A DNA stretch of 48,367 bases from an uncultured Porphyromonadaceae bacterium (GTDB lineage Bacteria; Bacteroidota; Bacteroidia; Bacteroidales; Barnesiellaceae_A). The stretch is from the NCBI GenBank assembly GCA_900538705.1, contig UPZG01000010.1:1-48367 (forward strand). The letters are read 5' to 3'. The notes below the pieces were generated by a model. The model ran no database searches, was not told where the DNA came from, and saw nothing but the letters and a program-made list of their open reading frames with translations. Shown here in pieces: positions 33,316 through 41,770 of the stretch; position 1 is the first letter of the stretch, and the number at the start of each line of letters is the position of its first letter. A program made the translations under genes and the position numbers.

Positions 33316-34743
33316 TTACAATTTTATTTTTGTTGCAAGTAGTGTTTCACCTTGTGGTGAAGCTACTTGTATAGCATATATGCCTTTAGGCATGCGTTTG
33401 CTTGTAAAATGGTTTGTCGTTATCGTGGCAATTTCAGCCATCGCACCATTGGTACGGTATATTTTTACAAGGCAATCTATACCTCCATCAATGTGTATGC
33501 GTCCGTTAGCAGCGAAAGCTTTTATGGAGGGTTTGTCTGCTTGCACAACGGTCGTTGGGCTGCTACCCAATTTGCCTACACCGGCATAGAGAGGCACGAT
33601 GTTGGGGATTTCATCGGCACTATGCAGCACGGCATCGTAGCTGTAATAGTCGGATGGATTGAAGTCGGTAGGCTCAAATTGTTCGCTTTCTTTTAAGGTC
33701 TCTTGCTTGGCACCGTCTATATTGGTACATTCAGGCGGCAGCTTGCTGCAGTTCTTGAAAATGTTATCTACCAATGTGGCACGTCCGTCTTCCGAAAGTT
33801 TTCCGAATACAGGACGTTTGGTATCTTCAAAGTAGCAATTTTCTACGTATGCATTCGATTGGATGCGGACATTAAGACCGTCTTCGCATCCTTTCATGTA
33901 GTTGTTGAAATAGTGGTGGCGGCCGAAACGGAGCAGAGGCAGGCGTGAACCCTTGATATTTTCAAAATAGTTGTGGTGCCATGTGCAAGTACGATCGAAG
34001 TTGTCGCTGTCGCCTTTTCCCGATAGGCAGGCCTTGCTATGGTCGTGAAAGTAGCACCATGATATGGTGACATATCGTGTGTCGTTCTTGGCATCGATAA
34101 GTCCGTCATACCGGTCTTTGTGTTCGGTCTCTTTGGGGAAGTTATATAATTCGCAGTGGTCTATCCAGATGTGTTGTGTTATGCGTTGGTTGGCTGGCAG
34201 GTCTTCGTCGTCGGCTTGCATCGAGATGCAGTCTGGGTCGCCTACCAACACCTCGGCTCCGTTACGGAAAGCGACGATTTTGTTTTCACCGCTTTTATCT
34301 ACCGGTACGTCTTGCAGCGAGATACGTAGGTTGCGTATGATGATATTTTCTTTACATTGTATGTTGATACCTATGCGATTGAGGAAGCCTTTGTCGTCTT
34401 CGCCAATAAGAGTTTTGTTGGAACCCAGTTTGATGATTTCTCCGTAAGTTGAAGCTATGGTGTTCACAGTACCTTCTGTAGAGATGTGGCCGCTTGTAGT
34501 ATCTACGTATGCCGTGATGCCTGTGTTTATTTCGCGGTCGATAACGATGATGTAGGGTGTCGTTTCGTCTTCGGCGTAGCGTTTTAGTTCTTCAAAGTTG
34601 GTAGGATATACGGTTTCTCCGCCTTCACCTCCGGTGGTACCTCCTTCGAGGGTAGCAAAGCCTACCATATCGAAATTGGGTGTGTTGGCCTGCATGACGA
34701 TTGCTGCAGTTGTTGCAAGAAGGGTGATAAGGTTCTTTTTCAT
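33316..34743 (-). CDS. Secreted pectate lyase (PL1 family) with T9SS-like C-terminus
   Basis: A 475-residue enzyme. Signal peptide 1-19; a Gly/Glu-rich spacer near 34-44; PL1 beta-helix to about 380; a C-terminal beta domain ending KRMPKGIYAIQVASPQG, as in type IX sorting domains. Active-site motifs are WIDH at 193-196, DGLIDAKND at 213-221 (calcium ligands) and RLPLLR at 267-272 (RxPxxR, catalytic arginine). The frame is open far upstream to 35184, but the ATG at 34743 directly opens a signal peptide and leaves room for a promoter, so I use it. It is much shorter than the lyase at 6083 and is not a recent copy. No SusC/SusD pair adjoins it. Confidence 0.88.
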   Translation of the reverse strand: MKKNLITLLATTAAIVMQANTPNFDMVGFATLEGGTTGGEGGETVYPTNFEELKRYAEDETTPYIIVIDREINTGITAYVDTTSGHISTEGTVNTIASTYGEIIKLGSNKTLIGEDDKGFLNRIGINIQCKENIIIRNLRISLQDVPVDKSGENKIVAFRNGAEVLVGDPDCISMQADDEDLPANQRITQHIWIDHCELYNFPKETEHKDRYDGLIDAKNDTRYVTISWCYFHDHSKACLSGKGDSDNFDRTCTWHHNYFENIKGSRLPLLRFGRHHYFNNYMKGCEDGLNVRIQSNAYVENCYFEDTKRPVFGKLSEDGRATLVDNIFKNCSKLPPECTNIDGAKQETLKESEQFEPTDFNPSDYYSYDAVLHSADEIPNIVPLYAGVGKLGSSPTTVVQADKPSIKAFAANGRIHIDGGIDCLVKIYRTNGAMAEIATITTNHFTSKRMPKGIYAIQVASPQGETLLATKIKL

Positions 34744-34766
34744 ATGGAATAGTTTTATTGTGAGCA

Positions 34767-34774
34767 CAAAGTTA
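34767..34774 (-). promoter_or_regulatory. Probable -7 element of the second pectate lyase gene
   Basis: Minus-strand TAACTTTG, 24 bases before the start codon, with a weak TTTC near the -33 position. Confidence 0.45.
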
Positions 34775-34963
34775 TAGAAGCATCTCGTGATATGGGTGAA
34801 ATTTTTGTTTGATAGTGTATATTTTTTGTTTGAAGACAAGTATATAGGTTGTGCACACGATATAACGTGTCGGGAATATGCAGAAAAAATGTATTTTTGT
34901 ATCGTGTAATTGGGCATATGTTGGTAAGGAATGCCTATGATTGATAACTGATATTGTAAGATT

Positions 34964-35251
34964 GTGGAATATAAAGATTTTGTGGAACTGTTGCAGCAAC
35001 GTACCGGGAAAGACCGTGGTGAAGCAGAGGCTATGATTGAGAGTTTTTGCCGTGTTGTTACAGAGCGTTGTGCACAGATGGATAGCGTGACGATACAAGG
35101 GCTGGGTACATTTGAGGCTCGGAAAAAGATGGAACGTATTTCTGTCAATCCCGCGACAGGGCAGCGCTTGCTTATTCCGCCCAAAATAGTGATGGTCTTT
35201 AAGCCGAATACTTATATAAAGAATAGTTTGAAGGGGAGGGCGAAGCAATGA
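34964..35251 (+). CDS. HU-family DNA-binding protein
   Basis: A 95-residue HU/IHF-fold protein. The amphipathic N-terminal helices (DFVELLQQRTGKDRGEAEAM) lead to the GLGTFEARKK turn and the beta-arm with NPATGQRL, the DNA-intercalating proline loop. The start is GTG at 34964, since no ATG fits in this frame. Its last four bases overlap the start of the next gene (ATGA), so the two are translated together. HU proteins bend and wrap DNA; this one has a longer, basic C-terminal tail than standard HU. Confidence 0.85.
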   Translation: MEYKDFVELLQQRTGKDRGEAEAMIESFCRVVTERCAQMDSVTIQGLGTFEARKKMERISVNPATGQRLLIPPKIVMVFKPNTYIKNSLKGRAKQ

Positions 35252-36534
35252 ATCAGAAGATAACCTTGCCAGAGGTGGCAGAGTGGATTGCTCGTCGTCG
35301 GGGAAATAGCAAACGCGAGGTAGAACTTTTCTTGCGTGAGATGGCGTCGTTGACAGCTGAGACTTTGGCTTCGGGCGAGACATTGAAGATAGATGGCTTG
35401 GGTTTGTTCAAACCGGTGTGGGTGGAAGCTCGTACGAGTGTCAACGTGCAGACTGGAGAGCCTTTCGTTGTATCAGGTCATTACAAATTGGTATTTACTC
35501 CCGAAAAACGCGTGCGCGAGACGATAAATGAGCCCTTTTCATGTTTCTCGGCTGAGGCCTTGCCCGATGATGCCGATTTGTCGACGCTGCGTACAGCCGA
35601 AAGCGCTCAGCCCGACGATGAAACAGATGATTTTGATGATGAGGACGGCAGTGAAAAAACAGACTTGTCGATAAATGATACGACGGTTGCCGATGAAACG
35701 GATATACCATCGCCTGATATGGCTTCAGAATCGGACGATGTAGTTGAGCAATCTGTTGAGCCGGTAACCTCTTGTTGCGGGCAGGAAGGGACCGCCCAGC
35801 CTGTAGAAGATGAAACTTTGCCTGACGGTGAGACTGAATTAAAGCCCCAAGAACATGCTGTAGCATCTGAACCAGAAGACATAGCGGAGCAACCTATTGA
35901 ACCGATTACATTCAGTCAGGAGCAGAAAGACTATGATAATGAACCGGAAGCAGAACCAGAAGCTACGTCCGATGGAGATTCGTCAGATACATCTCATGAA
36001 GATATTACCGATTTGTTGCGTCGCGAGCGGATGCGGGGCTTCTGGATGGGAGCGGTGATTGCTGCAACAATTACAGCGTGTGTGTTGTTTTCTGTTTATG
36101 TAGCTGTGTATCGCCCGTTCGTTTCTGCTGAAAAAGTACCTGCTCTTGCTGATAAGCAAGTTACAGTACCATCGACGATAACAGATACTGTAGAGGATAT
36201 TTCGGCCGTAAGTGGTAGTAATGGTTTTGCGCTGGCCGATAGTGCCGGTAGTAGGACATCGACTGCCGAGCAACAGGCTGTTGCCGAAGTGGTGAAAGAT
36301 ACTTTGGGTAAAGGAGAGTTCCTTACTACTTTATCGCTGAGGCATTATGGCCACAAAGCCTTTTGGGTGTATATATATGATGCAAACAAAGATATTATAG
36401 CCAATCCCGATAATGTAGAGGCTGGTATTGTGTTGACCATACCTTCACGCGAGGAATATGGTATAGAAGCTACCGATACGGCATCGATAAACAAGGCTTT
36501 GGGTATTGCTGACTCATTGAAGTCGAAGCGATAG
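35248..36534 (+). CDS. HU domain - acidic linker - membrane helix - LysM-like fusion protein
   Basis: A 428-residue protein. Residues 1-92 are a second HU domain (KIDGLGLF turn and NVQTGEPF arm). Residues of about 105-255 are a long Asp/Glu-rich linker with repeats such as VEQSVEPVT/AEQPIEPIT. RRERMR at 258-263 precedes one membrane helix at 264-288. Residues 349-400 are LysM-like (GEFLTTLSLRHYGHKAFWVYIYDANKDII). The basic residues before the helix imply an N-in orientation: HU in the cytoplasm and LysM in the periplasm, where LysM usually binds peptidoglycan. It overlaps the upstream HU-like gene by four bases and precedes the Bat operon. A DNA-to-wall tether is inferred; loss of DNA binding in this HU domain is an alternative. 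Confidence 0.78.
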   Translation: MNQKITLPEVAEWIARRRGNSKREVELFLREMASLTAETLASGETLKIDGLGLFKPVWVEARTSVNVQTGEPFVVSGHYKLVFTPEKRVRETINEPFSCFSAEALPDDADLSTLRTAESAQPDDETDDFDDEDGSEKTDLSINDTTVADETDIPSPDMASESDDVVEQSVEPVTSCCGQEGTAQPVEDETLPDGETELKPQEHAVASEPEDIAEQPIEPITFSQEQKDYDNEPEAEPEATSDGDSSDTSHEDITDLLRRERMRGFWMGAVIAATITACVLFSVYVAVYRPFVSAEKVPALADKQVTVPSTITDTVEDISAVSGSNGFALADSAGSRTSTAEQQAVAEVVKDTLGKGEFLTTLSLRHYGHKAFWVYIYDANKDIIANPDNVEAGIVLTIPSREEYGIEATDTASINKALGIADSLKSKR

Positions 36535-36660
36535 TGCGATGTGGCATATAAGGAGATGTGTCGCTTATTCGTTAAATCCACGAGGCTATACTTAGTTTTT
36601 TTTAATTAATACGCCTTGTAATTTTAACAGTACAACAACTTCTATAAGATATGCAGTCAT

Positions 36661-36668
36661 TATCTTTG
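36661..36668 (+). promoter_or_regulatory. Probable -7 element of the Bat operon
   Basis: TATCTTTG is a perfect -7 match 75 bases before the moxR start. No TTTG lies at the -33 distance. The 208-base gap after the HU-LysM gene shows no strong terminator hairpin, so read-through is possible. Confidence 0.5.
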
Positions 36669-36743
36669 CAGATGAAAAAACAAATATATAGCTATAAAGA
36701 AGCGATATAAATAATAATAATCACTATAAAAGTAAAAACCATT

Positions 36744-37739
36744 ATGAGTGAGACCGTAGACATACGTGAATTGAACGACTTGATAGCAGGGAAAAGTTCT
36801 TTCGTAAATACGATAACAATGGGTATGGACAAGACGATAGTGGGCCAAAAACATTTGGTAGACTCGCTGTTGATAAGCCTGCTCTCAAACGGCCATATCC
36901 TCCTCGAAGGCGTCCCCGGACTTGCCAAGACGCTTGCTATCAAGACTCTTGCATCGTTGATAGATGCCAAATACAGCCGTATACAGTTTACGCCCGATTT
37001 GCTGCCAGCCGATGTGATGGGTACGATGGTATATAGTCAGGCAAAAGAGCAATTTCAAATCAAGAAAGGACCGATATTTGCCAATTTTGTTTTGGCCGAT
37101 GAGATAAACCGTGCGCCTGCCAAGGTGCAGAGTGCTTTGCTTGAAGCCATGCAGGAACGTCAGGTGACTATCGGTGAGAAGACATTCAAACTCGATGACC
37201 CCTTCTTGGTAATGGCTACGCAAAACCCCATAGAGCAGGAGGGTACTTATCCACTGCCCGAGGCACAGGTAGACCGTTTCATGCTCAAGGTCGTGATAGG
37301 TTATCCCAAGAAAGAGGAAGAGAAAGAAATTATACGTCGTAACATAAACAACCTTTTTGAAGAGGTAAAACCCGTGTTGACGCCCGCCGATATTATAGAT
37401 GCCCGCAACATTGTACGCAAGGTATACATCGACGAGAAGATAGAACGTTATATTGTAGATATTGTCTTTGCTACTCGTTTCCCCGAGGACTACAACCTCA
37501 AAGAGTTGAAGAGTATGATTTCGTTCGGTGCATCGCCCCGTGCCTCTATCAACCTGGCTTTGGCAGCGCGTGCTTATGCCTTCTTGAAGATGCGTGGCTA
37601 TGTTATACCCGAAGATGTTCGTGCTGTATGTCATGACGTATTGCGTCACCGTATAGGGTTGAGCTACGAGGCCGAAGCTAATAACATGACCTCAGAGGAT
37701 ATTATCAGTGAGATACTCAACCGCGTGGAGGTGCCCTGA
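36744..37739 (+). CDS. MoxR-family AAA+ ATPase of the Bat operon
   Basis: A 331-residue ATPase. Walker A is GVPGLAKT at 56-63, Walker B VLADE at 116-120, followed by INRAPAKVQSALLEAMQE (121-138), the MoxR signature, and sensor ATQNPIEQEGTYPLPEAQVDRF. MoxR proteins act as chaperones that load metal or assemble complexes containing von Willebrand A (VWA) domains. The VWA partners BatA and BatB are encoded a few genes downstream, and the DUF58 gene follows after 48 bases, the classic order. Confidence 0.92.
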   Translation: MSETVDIRELNDLIAGKSSFVNTITMGMDKTIVGQKHLVDSLLISLLSNGHILLEGVPGLAKTLAIKTLASLIDAKYSRIQFTPDLLPADVMGTMVYSQAKEQFQIKKGPIFANFVLADEINRAPAKVQSALLEAMQERQVTIGEKTFKLDDPFLVMATQNPIEQEGTYPLPEAQVDRFMLKVVIGYPKKEEEKEIIRRNINNLFEEVKPVLTPADIIDARNIVRKVYIDEKIERYIVDIVFATRFPEDYNLKELKSMISFGASPRASINLALAARAYAFLKMRGYVIPEDVRAVCHDVLRHRIGLSYEAEANNMTSEDIISEILNRVEVP

Positions 37740-37787
37740 TGTGTGCCTCCTTGTCTGAATAGTAGAAAGATGATGCGAGGATAACGT

Positions 37788-38657
37788 ATGGAAAACAGTG
37801 AGCTGCTAAAAAAAGTACGTCATATAGAGATAAAGACTCGCGGATTGTCTCGCAATATTTTTGCCGGACAATACCATTCGGCCTTTAAGGGAAGGGGTAT
37901 GGCCTTCTCGGAAGTGCGCGAATACCAGTATGGCGACGATGTGCGCGATATAGACTGGAACGTTACCGCCCGGCACAACAAACCTTATATTAAGGTATAT
38001 GAGGAAGAGCGCGAGCTGACGGTAATGTTGCTTGTCGATGTGTCGGCAAGTCGCGACTTTGGTGCGGTAGGCGAGTTTAAGCGCGATATGATGGCAGAGA
38101 TAGCCGCCACGCTGGCATTCTCTGCCATACAAAATAATGACAAGATAGGAGTCATATTTTTTACCGACAGGATAGAAAAGTTTATCCCGCCTAAAAAAGG
38201 AAGAAAACATATTCTGTATATCATTCGCGAGTTGATAGGTTTTGAGCCGACCGGGCGAGGTACTGACATTGGTAAGGTACTCGAGTATGCCACTAATGCC
38301 ATCAAACGCCGCTGTACGACCTTCCTGATATCCGATTTCATAGCCCCTCTCAACTACTCCGATGCATTGCTTATTGCCAACAGACGCCACGACGTGGTGG
38401 CTTTGCAGGTATATGACAAGCGCGAAACAATGCTTCCTGATGTTGGCTTGGTGAAGTTGCGTGATGCCGAGCGTGGTACCGAACGATGGGTTGATACGTC
38501 ATCGAAGCGCGTACGCAAGAGTTATGCCGATTGGTGGACACAGCGTCAAGCTGCTGCAGTAGAGACTTGTCGGAAAAATCGCGTAGATATGACTACCGTT
38601 GCTACTGACGAAGATTATGTCGTAGCGCTGATGAATTTATTCAAACGGAGAGGGTAG
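37788..38657 (+). CDS. DUF58 domain protein of the Bat operon
   Basis: A 289-residue cytoplasmic protein. RGMAFSEVREYQYGDDVRDIDWNVTARHNKPYIKVYEEERE is the hallmark region of DUF58 (about 36-76, given here only by its key words: GMAFSEVREY and DIDWNVTAR). It is followed by a VWA-like fold, LLVDVSASRDFG near 88-99, which keeps the DxS start of a MIDAS. DUF58 proteins accompany MoxR in this phylum and are presumed clients of it. It lies 13 bases before the next gene. Confidence 0.88.
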   Translation: MENSELLKKVRHIEIKTRGLSRNIFAGQYHSAFKGRGMAFSEVREYQYGDDVRDIDWNVTARHNKPYIKVYEEERELTVMLLVDVSASRDFGAVGEFKRDMMAEIAATLAFSAIQNNDKIGVIFFTDRIEKFIPPKKGRKHILYIIRELIGFEPTGRGTDIGKVLEYATNAIKRRCTTFLISDFIAPLNYSDALLIANRRHDVVALQVYDKRETMLPDVGLVKLRDAERGTERWVDTSSKRVRKSYADWWTQRQAAAVETCRKNRVDMTTVATDEDYVVALMNLFKRRG

Positions 38658-38670
38658 AACCAATAAGAGT

Positions 38671-39660
38671 ATGAGTACAACCATGACGAAAAGATTGTTT
38701 ATCATATTGACTTCTTTGATGGCCTTTCTTGCTCCTTGCGTAGTAGCGCAACAGCAAGTGGCGGTAGAAGCAAAAATGGACTCGAGTGTAATGTGGATGG
38801 GGCAGCAAACGGTTGTCCACCTCTCGCTCGTGCAGGATAATGACAAGCCCGTGATGTTTCCTATCATTACCGATACGCTTACTGCAGGTGTAGAGGTACT
38901 TGATGTAACACAGCCCGATACGACAGTGTTGCAAAATAACCGTATACAGATAGAACAAGAGGTACTTGTCACTGCATTTGACTCAGGACTATATTATATC
39001 CCGCCATTTGAGTATATACTGGGTGCCGATACGTTTCATTCCCAGTCATTGAGTCTGAAGGTGGTACCTGTAGAGGTAGATACTACTGCTCAACCAATGG
39101 ATATCAAGGGCGTAGTCGCGCCTCCGTTTGTTCTGTGGGATTATATACCCGGCTGGTTGTGGTATGTGTTACTGGCTTTGGTAGTAATAGCTGCAGGTAT
39201 ATGGGCATACTATTATTGGCAGAAGAAACGCAAACCACAAGAAGAAATCGCTCCCGAAAAGCAAGAGCCTCCTTATGAACGCGCCATGTCGGCATTACAG
39301 GCACTGCGCGACTCAAAGTTGTGGCAGCAAGGGCAAGAGAAGAGCTATTATACCCGTTTGGTTGATATTTTGCGTGAGTATATCGACAATCGTTTCGGTA
39401 TTAGTGCCATGGAGATGACTTCAGCCCAAATCATAGAGGCACTGCGGCAAAATGGCATTTTACGTGAGGTAAATCGATATATGAGTGAGATTCTCGCTAT
39501 GGCCGATTTTGTGAAGTTTGCAAAGATGCGTCCTATGCCCGACGATAATGAGCGAGTCATGCGACAAGCCATAGATTTTGTAGAGTTGACCAAACCTCAA
39601 CCAGAGCCTGAATCAACACCTGTTGATACACCTCAGACAGACGAAAAAGAGAATAAATAA
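38671..39660 (+). CDS. Short BatD-like membrane protein of the Bat operon
   Basis: A 329-residue protein. A signal peptide (to about residue 27, ending VVAQ) is followed by a periplasmic beta domain to about 150, similar in layout to the first repeats of BatD (VEAKMDSSVMWMGQQTVVHLSL). One membrane helix follows at about 164-183 (WYVLLALVVIAAGIWAYYYW), then a cytoplasmic helical domain and a Pro/Glu/Thr-rich tail. This unnamed gene sits between DUF58 and batA in many Bacteroidetes Bat operons. The start may be 38671 or the ATG at 38683, four codons in. Its function is unknown; it presumably anchors or senses as part of the Bat complex. Confidence 0.75.
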   Translation: MSTTMTKRLFIILTSLMAFLAPCVVAQQQVAVEAKMDSSVMWMGQQTVVHLSLVQDNDKPVMFPIITDTLTAGVEVLDVTQPDTTVLQNNRIQIEQEVLVTAFDSGLYYIPPFEYILGADTFHSQSLSLKVVPVEVDTTAQPMDIKGVVAPPFVLWDYIPGWLWYVLLALVVIAAGIWAYYYWQKKRKPQEEIAPEKQEPPYERAMSALQALRDSKLWQQGQEKSYYTRLVDILREYIDNRFGISAMEMTSAQIIEALRQNGILREVNRYMSEILAMADFVKFAKMRPMPDDNERVMRQAIDFVELTKPQPEPESTPVDTPQTDEKENK

Positions 39661-39713
39661 ACGAAAATCGCATACCGGTCTTGTACCGGTAACACTATAA
39701 AGAAGATTAAGAA

Positions 39714-40697
39714 ATGGTATTTGCAAATCCTTGGTGTCTGGCGCTGTTGTTGTTGCCCGTTTTGGCAACGATTTGGTATATATTTAAGCAGAAAAAGGCG
39801 CAGGCTTCAATGCAATTCTCTTCTACCGAAGCATTCGACAAGATGCCTCGCAGCTACAAGGAGTATTTGCGGCATGTCTCATTTGCCTTACGTATGGCTG
39901 TAGTGGTGTGCATTATTATTGTGTTGGCACGTCCACAGTCGACCGATAGTTGGCAAAATTCTACGACCGAAGGTGTCGATATTGTTTTGGCAGTAGATAT
40001 ATCGGGTAGTATGTTGGCACGCGATTTTTCTCCCAACCGCGTGGAAGCAGCCAAAGATGTGGCAGCACGGTTTGTGGCAGGTCGCGAGTATGATAATATC
40101 GGACTGGTTATATTTGCCGGCGAGAGTTTTACGATGTGTCCTATGACAACCGACCATGCTGTGTTGCAAAATTTGATGAAAGAGGTATATTGCGGAATGG
40201 TAGACGATGGTACGGCTATAGGCGATGGCCTGGCTACGGCTATCAACCGTATTAAGGAGGGGCCAGCAAAGTCAAAAACTATTATATTGCTGACGGATGG
40301 TACGAACAATACCGGTGTGGTAGATCCCTTGACGGCAGCCGAGATAGCTCGCACATTTGGCATAAGAGTATATACCATTGGCGTGGGAACGCAGGGTATG
40401 GCTCCCTATCCGGTGCAGACTCCCTATGGAATACGCTACCAAAATATGCCGGTAGAGATTGATGAAGCAAAACTCAGGCAGATTGCCTCTACAACAGAAG
40501 GTGCTTATTTCAGGGCAACCGACAAGGCTGCACTCCAGAGCATTTTTGAAGAGATAGACCAGATGGAAAAGACCAAACTCTCGGTAACGGAGTTTAGCCG
40601 TAAGGAAGAAGAGTATCTGCCTTGGGCTATTTTGGCGCTGTTGCTGTTGGGTGTAGAAATATGCTTACGGAATACTGTCTTGCGCAATATCCCGTAA
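39714..40697 (+). CDS. batA: BatA, VWA-domain aerotolerance protein
   Basis: A 327-residue protein. Two N-terminal membrane helices (about 7-24 and 58-72) are followed by a VWA domain whose MIDAS motif is intact: DISGSM at 95-100, with the downstream threonine in DGTAIGDGLATA and the LLTDGTNNTG loop. A last helix lies at about 303-320 near the C-terminus. BatA was named in the Bacteroides fragilis aerotolerance operon. It faces the periplasm or cytoplasm as a membrane-anchored metal-dependent adhesion module. It starts 53 bases after the previous gene; a small ACCGGT hairpin lies in that gap. Confidence 0.88.
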   Translation: MVFANPWCLALLLLPVLATIWYIFKQKKAQASMQFSSTEAFDKMPRSYKEYLRHVSFALRMAVVVCIIIVLARPQSTDSWQNSTTEGVDIVLAVDISGSMLARDFSPNRVEAAKDVAARFVAGREYDNIGLVIFAGESFTMCPMTTDHAVLQNLMKEVYCGMVDDGTAIGDGLATAINRIKEGPAKSKTIILLTDGTNNTGVVDPLTAAEIARTFGIRVYTIGVGTQGMAPYPVQTPYGIRYQNMPVEIDEAKLRQIASTTEGAYFRATDKAALQSIFEEIDQMEKTKLSVTEFSRKEEEYLPWAILALLLLGVEICLRNTVLRNIP

Positions 40698-40727
40698 TGT
40701 CAAATAATCAAACAGAAAGGAAAATAT

Positions 40728-41753
40728 ATGTTCCGTTTTGCACAACCGTTGTTTCTATATTTGTTACTTATAGTCCCATTTCTGTGGGGCTTATATCTAT
40801 ATGCTCGCTATCGTCGGCGCAAGAATTTAGCGAAATTTGGTAATCCGGCATTCTTATCGGTATTGTCGCCCGATGTGTCGCGTTGGCGTCCGTTTGTGAA
40901 GATAGTGCTGCAAACGTTGGCCTTTATCGTTATTGTTTTTATGCTTGCGCGTCCGCAGTTCGGCTCGAAGTTAGAGACTGTAAAGAAAAAAGGTATCGAG
41001 GTGATGGTGGCCTTAGACGTGTCAAATTCTATGATGGCGCGCGACATCAATCCTACGCGTCTCGATAAGGCCAAGATGATGCTCTCAAAACTGGTCGATG
41101 ATTTAGACAATGACAAGGTGGGACTTATTGTTTTTGCCGGTGATGCATATACGCAACTACCTATTACAACCGATTACGTATCGGCAAAGATGTTCCTTAA
41201 ATCGATTAATCCACAGATGGTGCCTACGCAAGGAACTGCTATAGGAAGTGCTATTTCGACAGCCATGAAATCCTTTTCGCCCGATAGCCCCGCCGATAAG
41301 GCCATTATTGTAATTACCGATGGCGAAAATCATGAGGACGATGCCGTGCAGGCTGCTGCTACGGCTGCCGAGCAGGGTATAAAGGTCGATGTGATAGGTG
41401 TCGGTTCGTTGCAAGGTGCTCCCATTCCTGTAGGAGGCAGTGATAATAACTTTATCAAAGATAATGCAGGTAATGTGGTTATCACAAAGCTCAATGAAGC
41501 GATGGCACAAGAGATAGCTCGTGCAGGTAAGGGTATCTATGCTCGTGCCGATAATACCAACGGTGCTCTGCGGGCATTACAAAAAGAGTTGGATACCATG
41601 AAGACTACCGAGCTTGACAGTAAGGTATATTCGGAATATAACGAGCAATTCCCAGGTTTGGCATGGATAGCACTGGTGATATTGCTTGTAGATATTTTCC
41701 TTCTTGACCGAAAGAACGGCATAATAAGCAAAATCAATTTCTTTACGAAATAA
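40728..41753 (+). CDS. batB: BatB, VWA-domain aerotolerance protein
   Basis: A 341-residue paralogue of BatA with the same layout: helices at about 8-25 and 58-74, a VWA domain with DVSNSM at 97-102 (intact MIDAS), GTAIGSAISTA and VITDGENHEDD, and a C-terminal helix near 316-332. It lies 30 bases after batA and 17 before batC. In related systems BatA and BatB form one complex, and MoxR is the likely assembly factor. Confidence 0.88.
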   Translation: MFRFAQPLFLYLLLIVPFLWGLYLYARYRRRKNLAKFGNPAFLSVLSPDVSRWRPFVKIVLQTLAFIVIVFMLARPQFGSKLETVKKKGIEVMVALDVSNSMMARDINPTRLDKAKMMLSKLVDDLDNDKVGLIVFAGDAYTQLPITTDYVSAKMFLKSINPQMVPTQGTAIGSAISTAMKSFSPDSPADKAIIVITDGENHEDDAVQAAATAAEQGIKVDVIGVGSLQGAPIPVGGSDNNFIKDNAGNVVITKLNEAMAQEIARAGKGIYARADNTNGALRALQKELDTMKTTELDSKVYSEYNEQFPGLAWIALVILLVDIFLLDRKNGIISKINFFTK

Positions 41754-41770
41754 AAAAGAAAGCAAAGGCG

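Noticed and set aside
34744..35184. Upstream extension of the second pectate lyase frame by 147 codons
   Set aside because: It would place the signal peptide in the middle of the protein and overlap the -7 element and the opposite HU-like gene.
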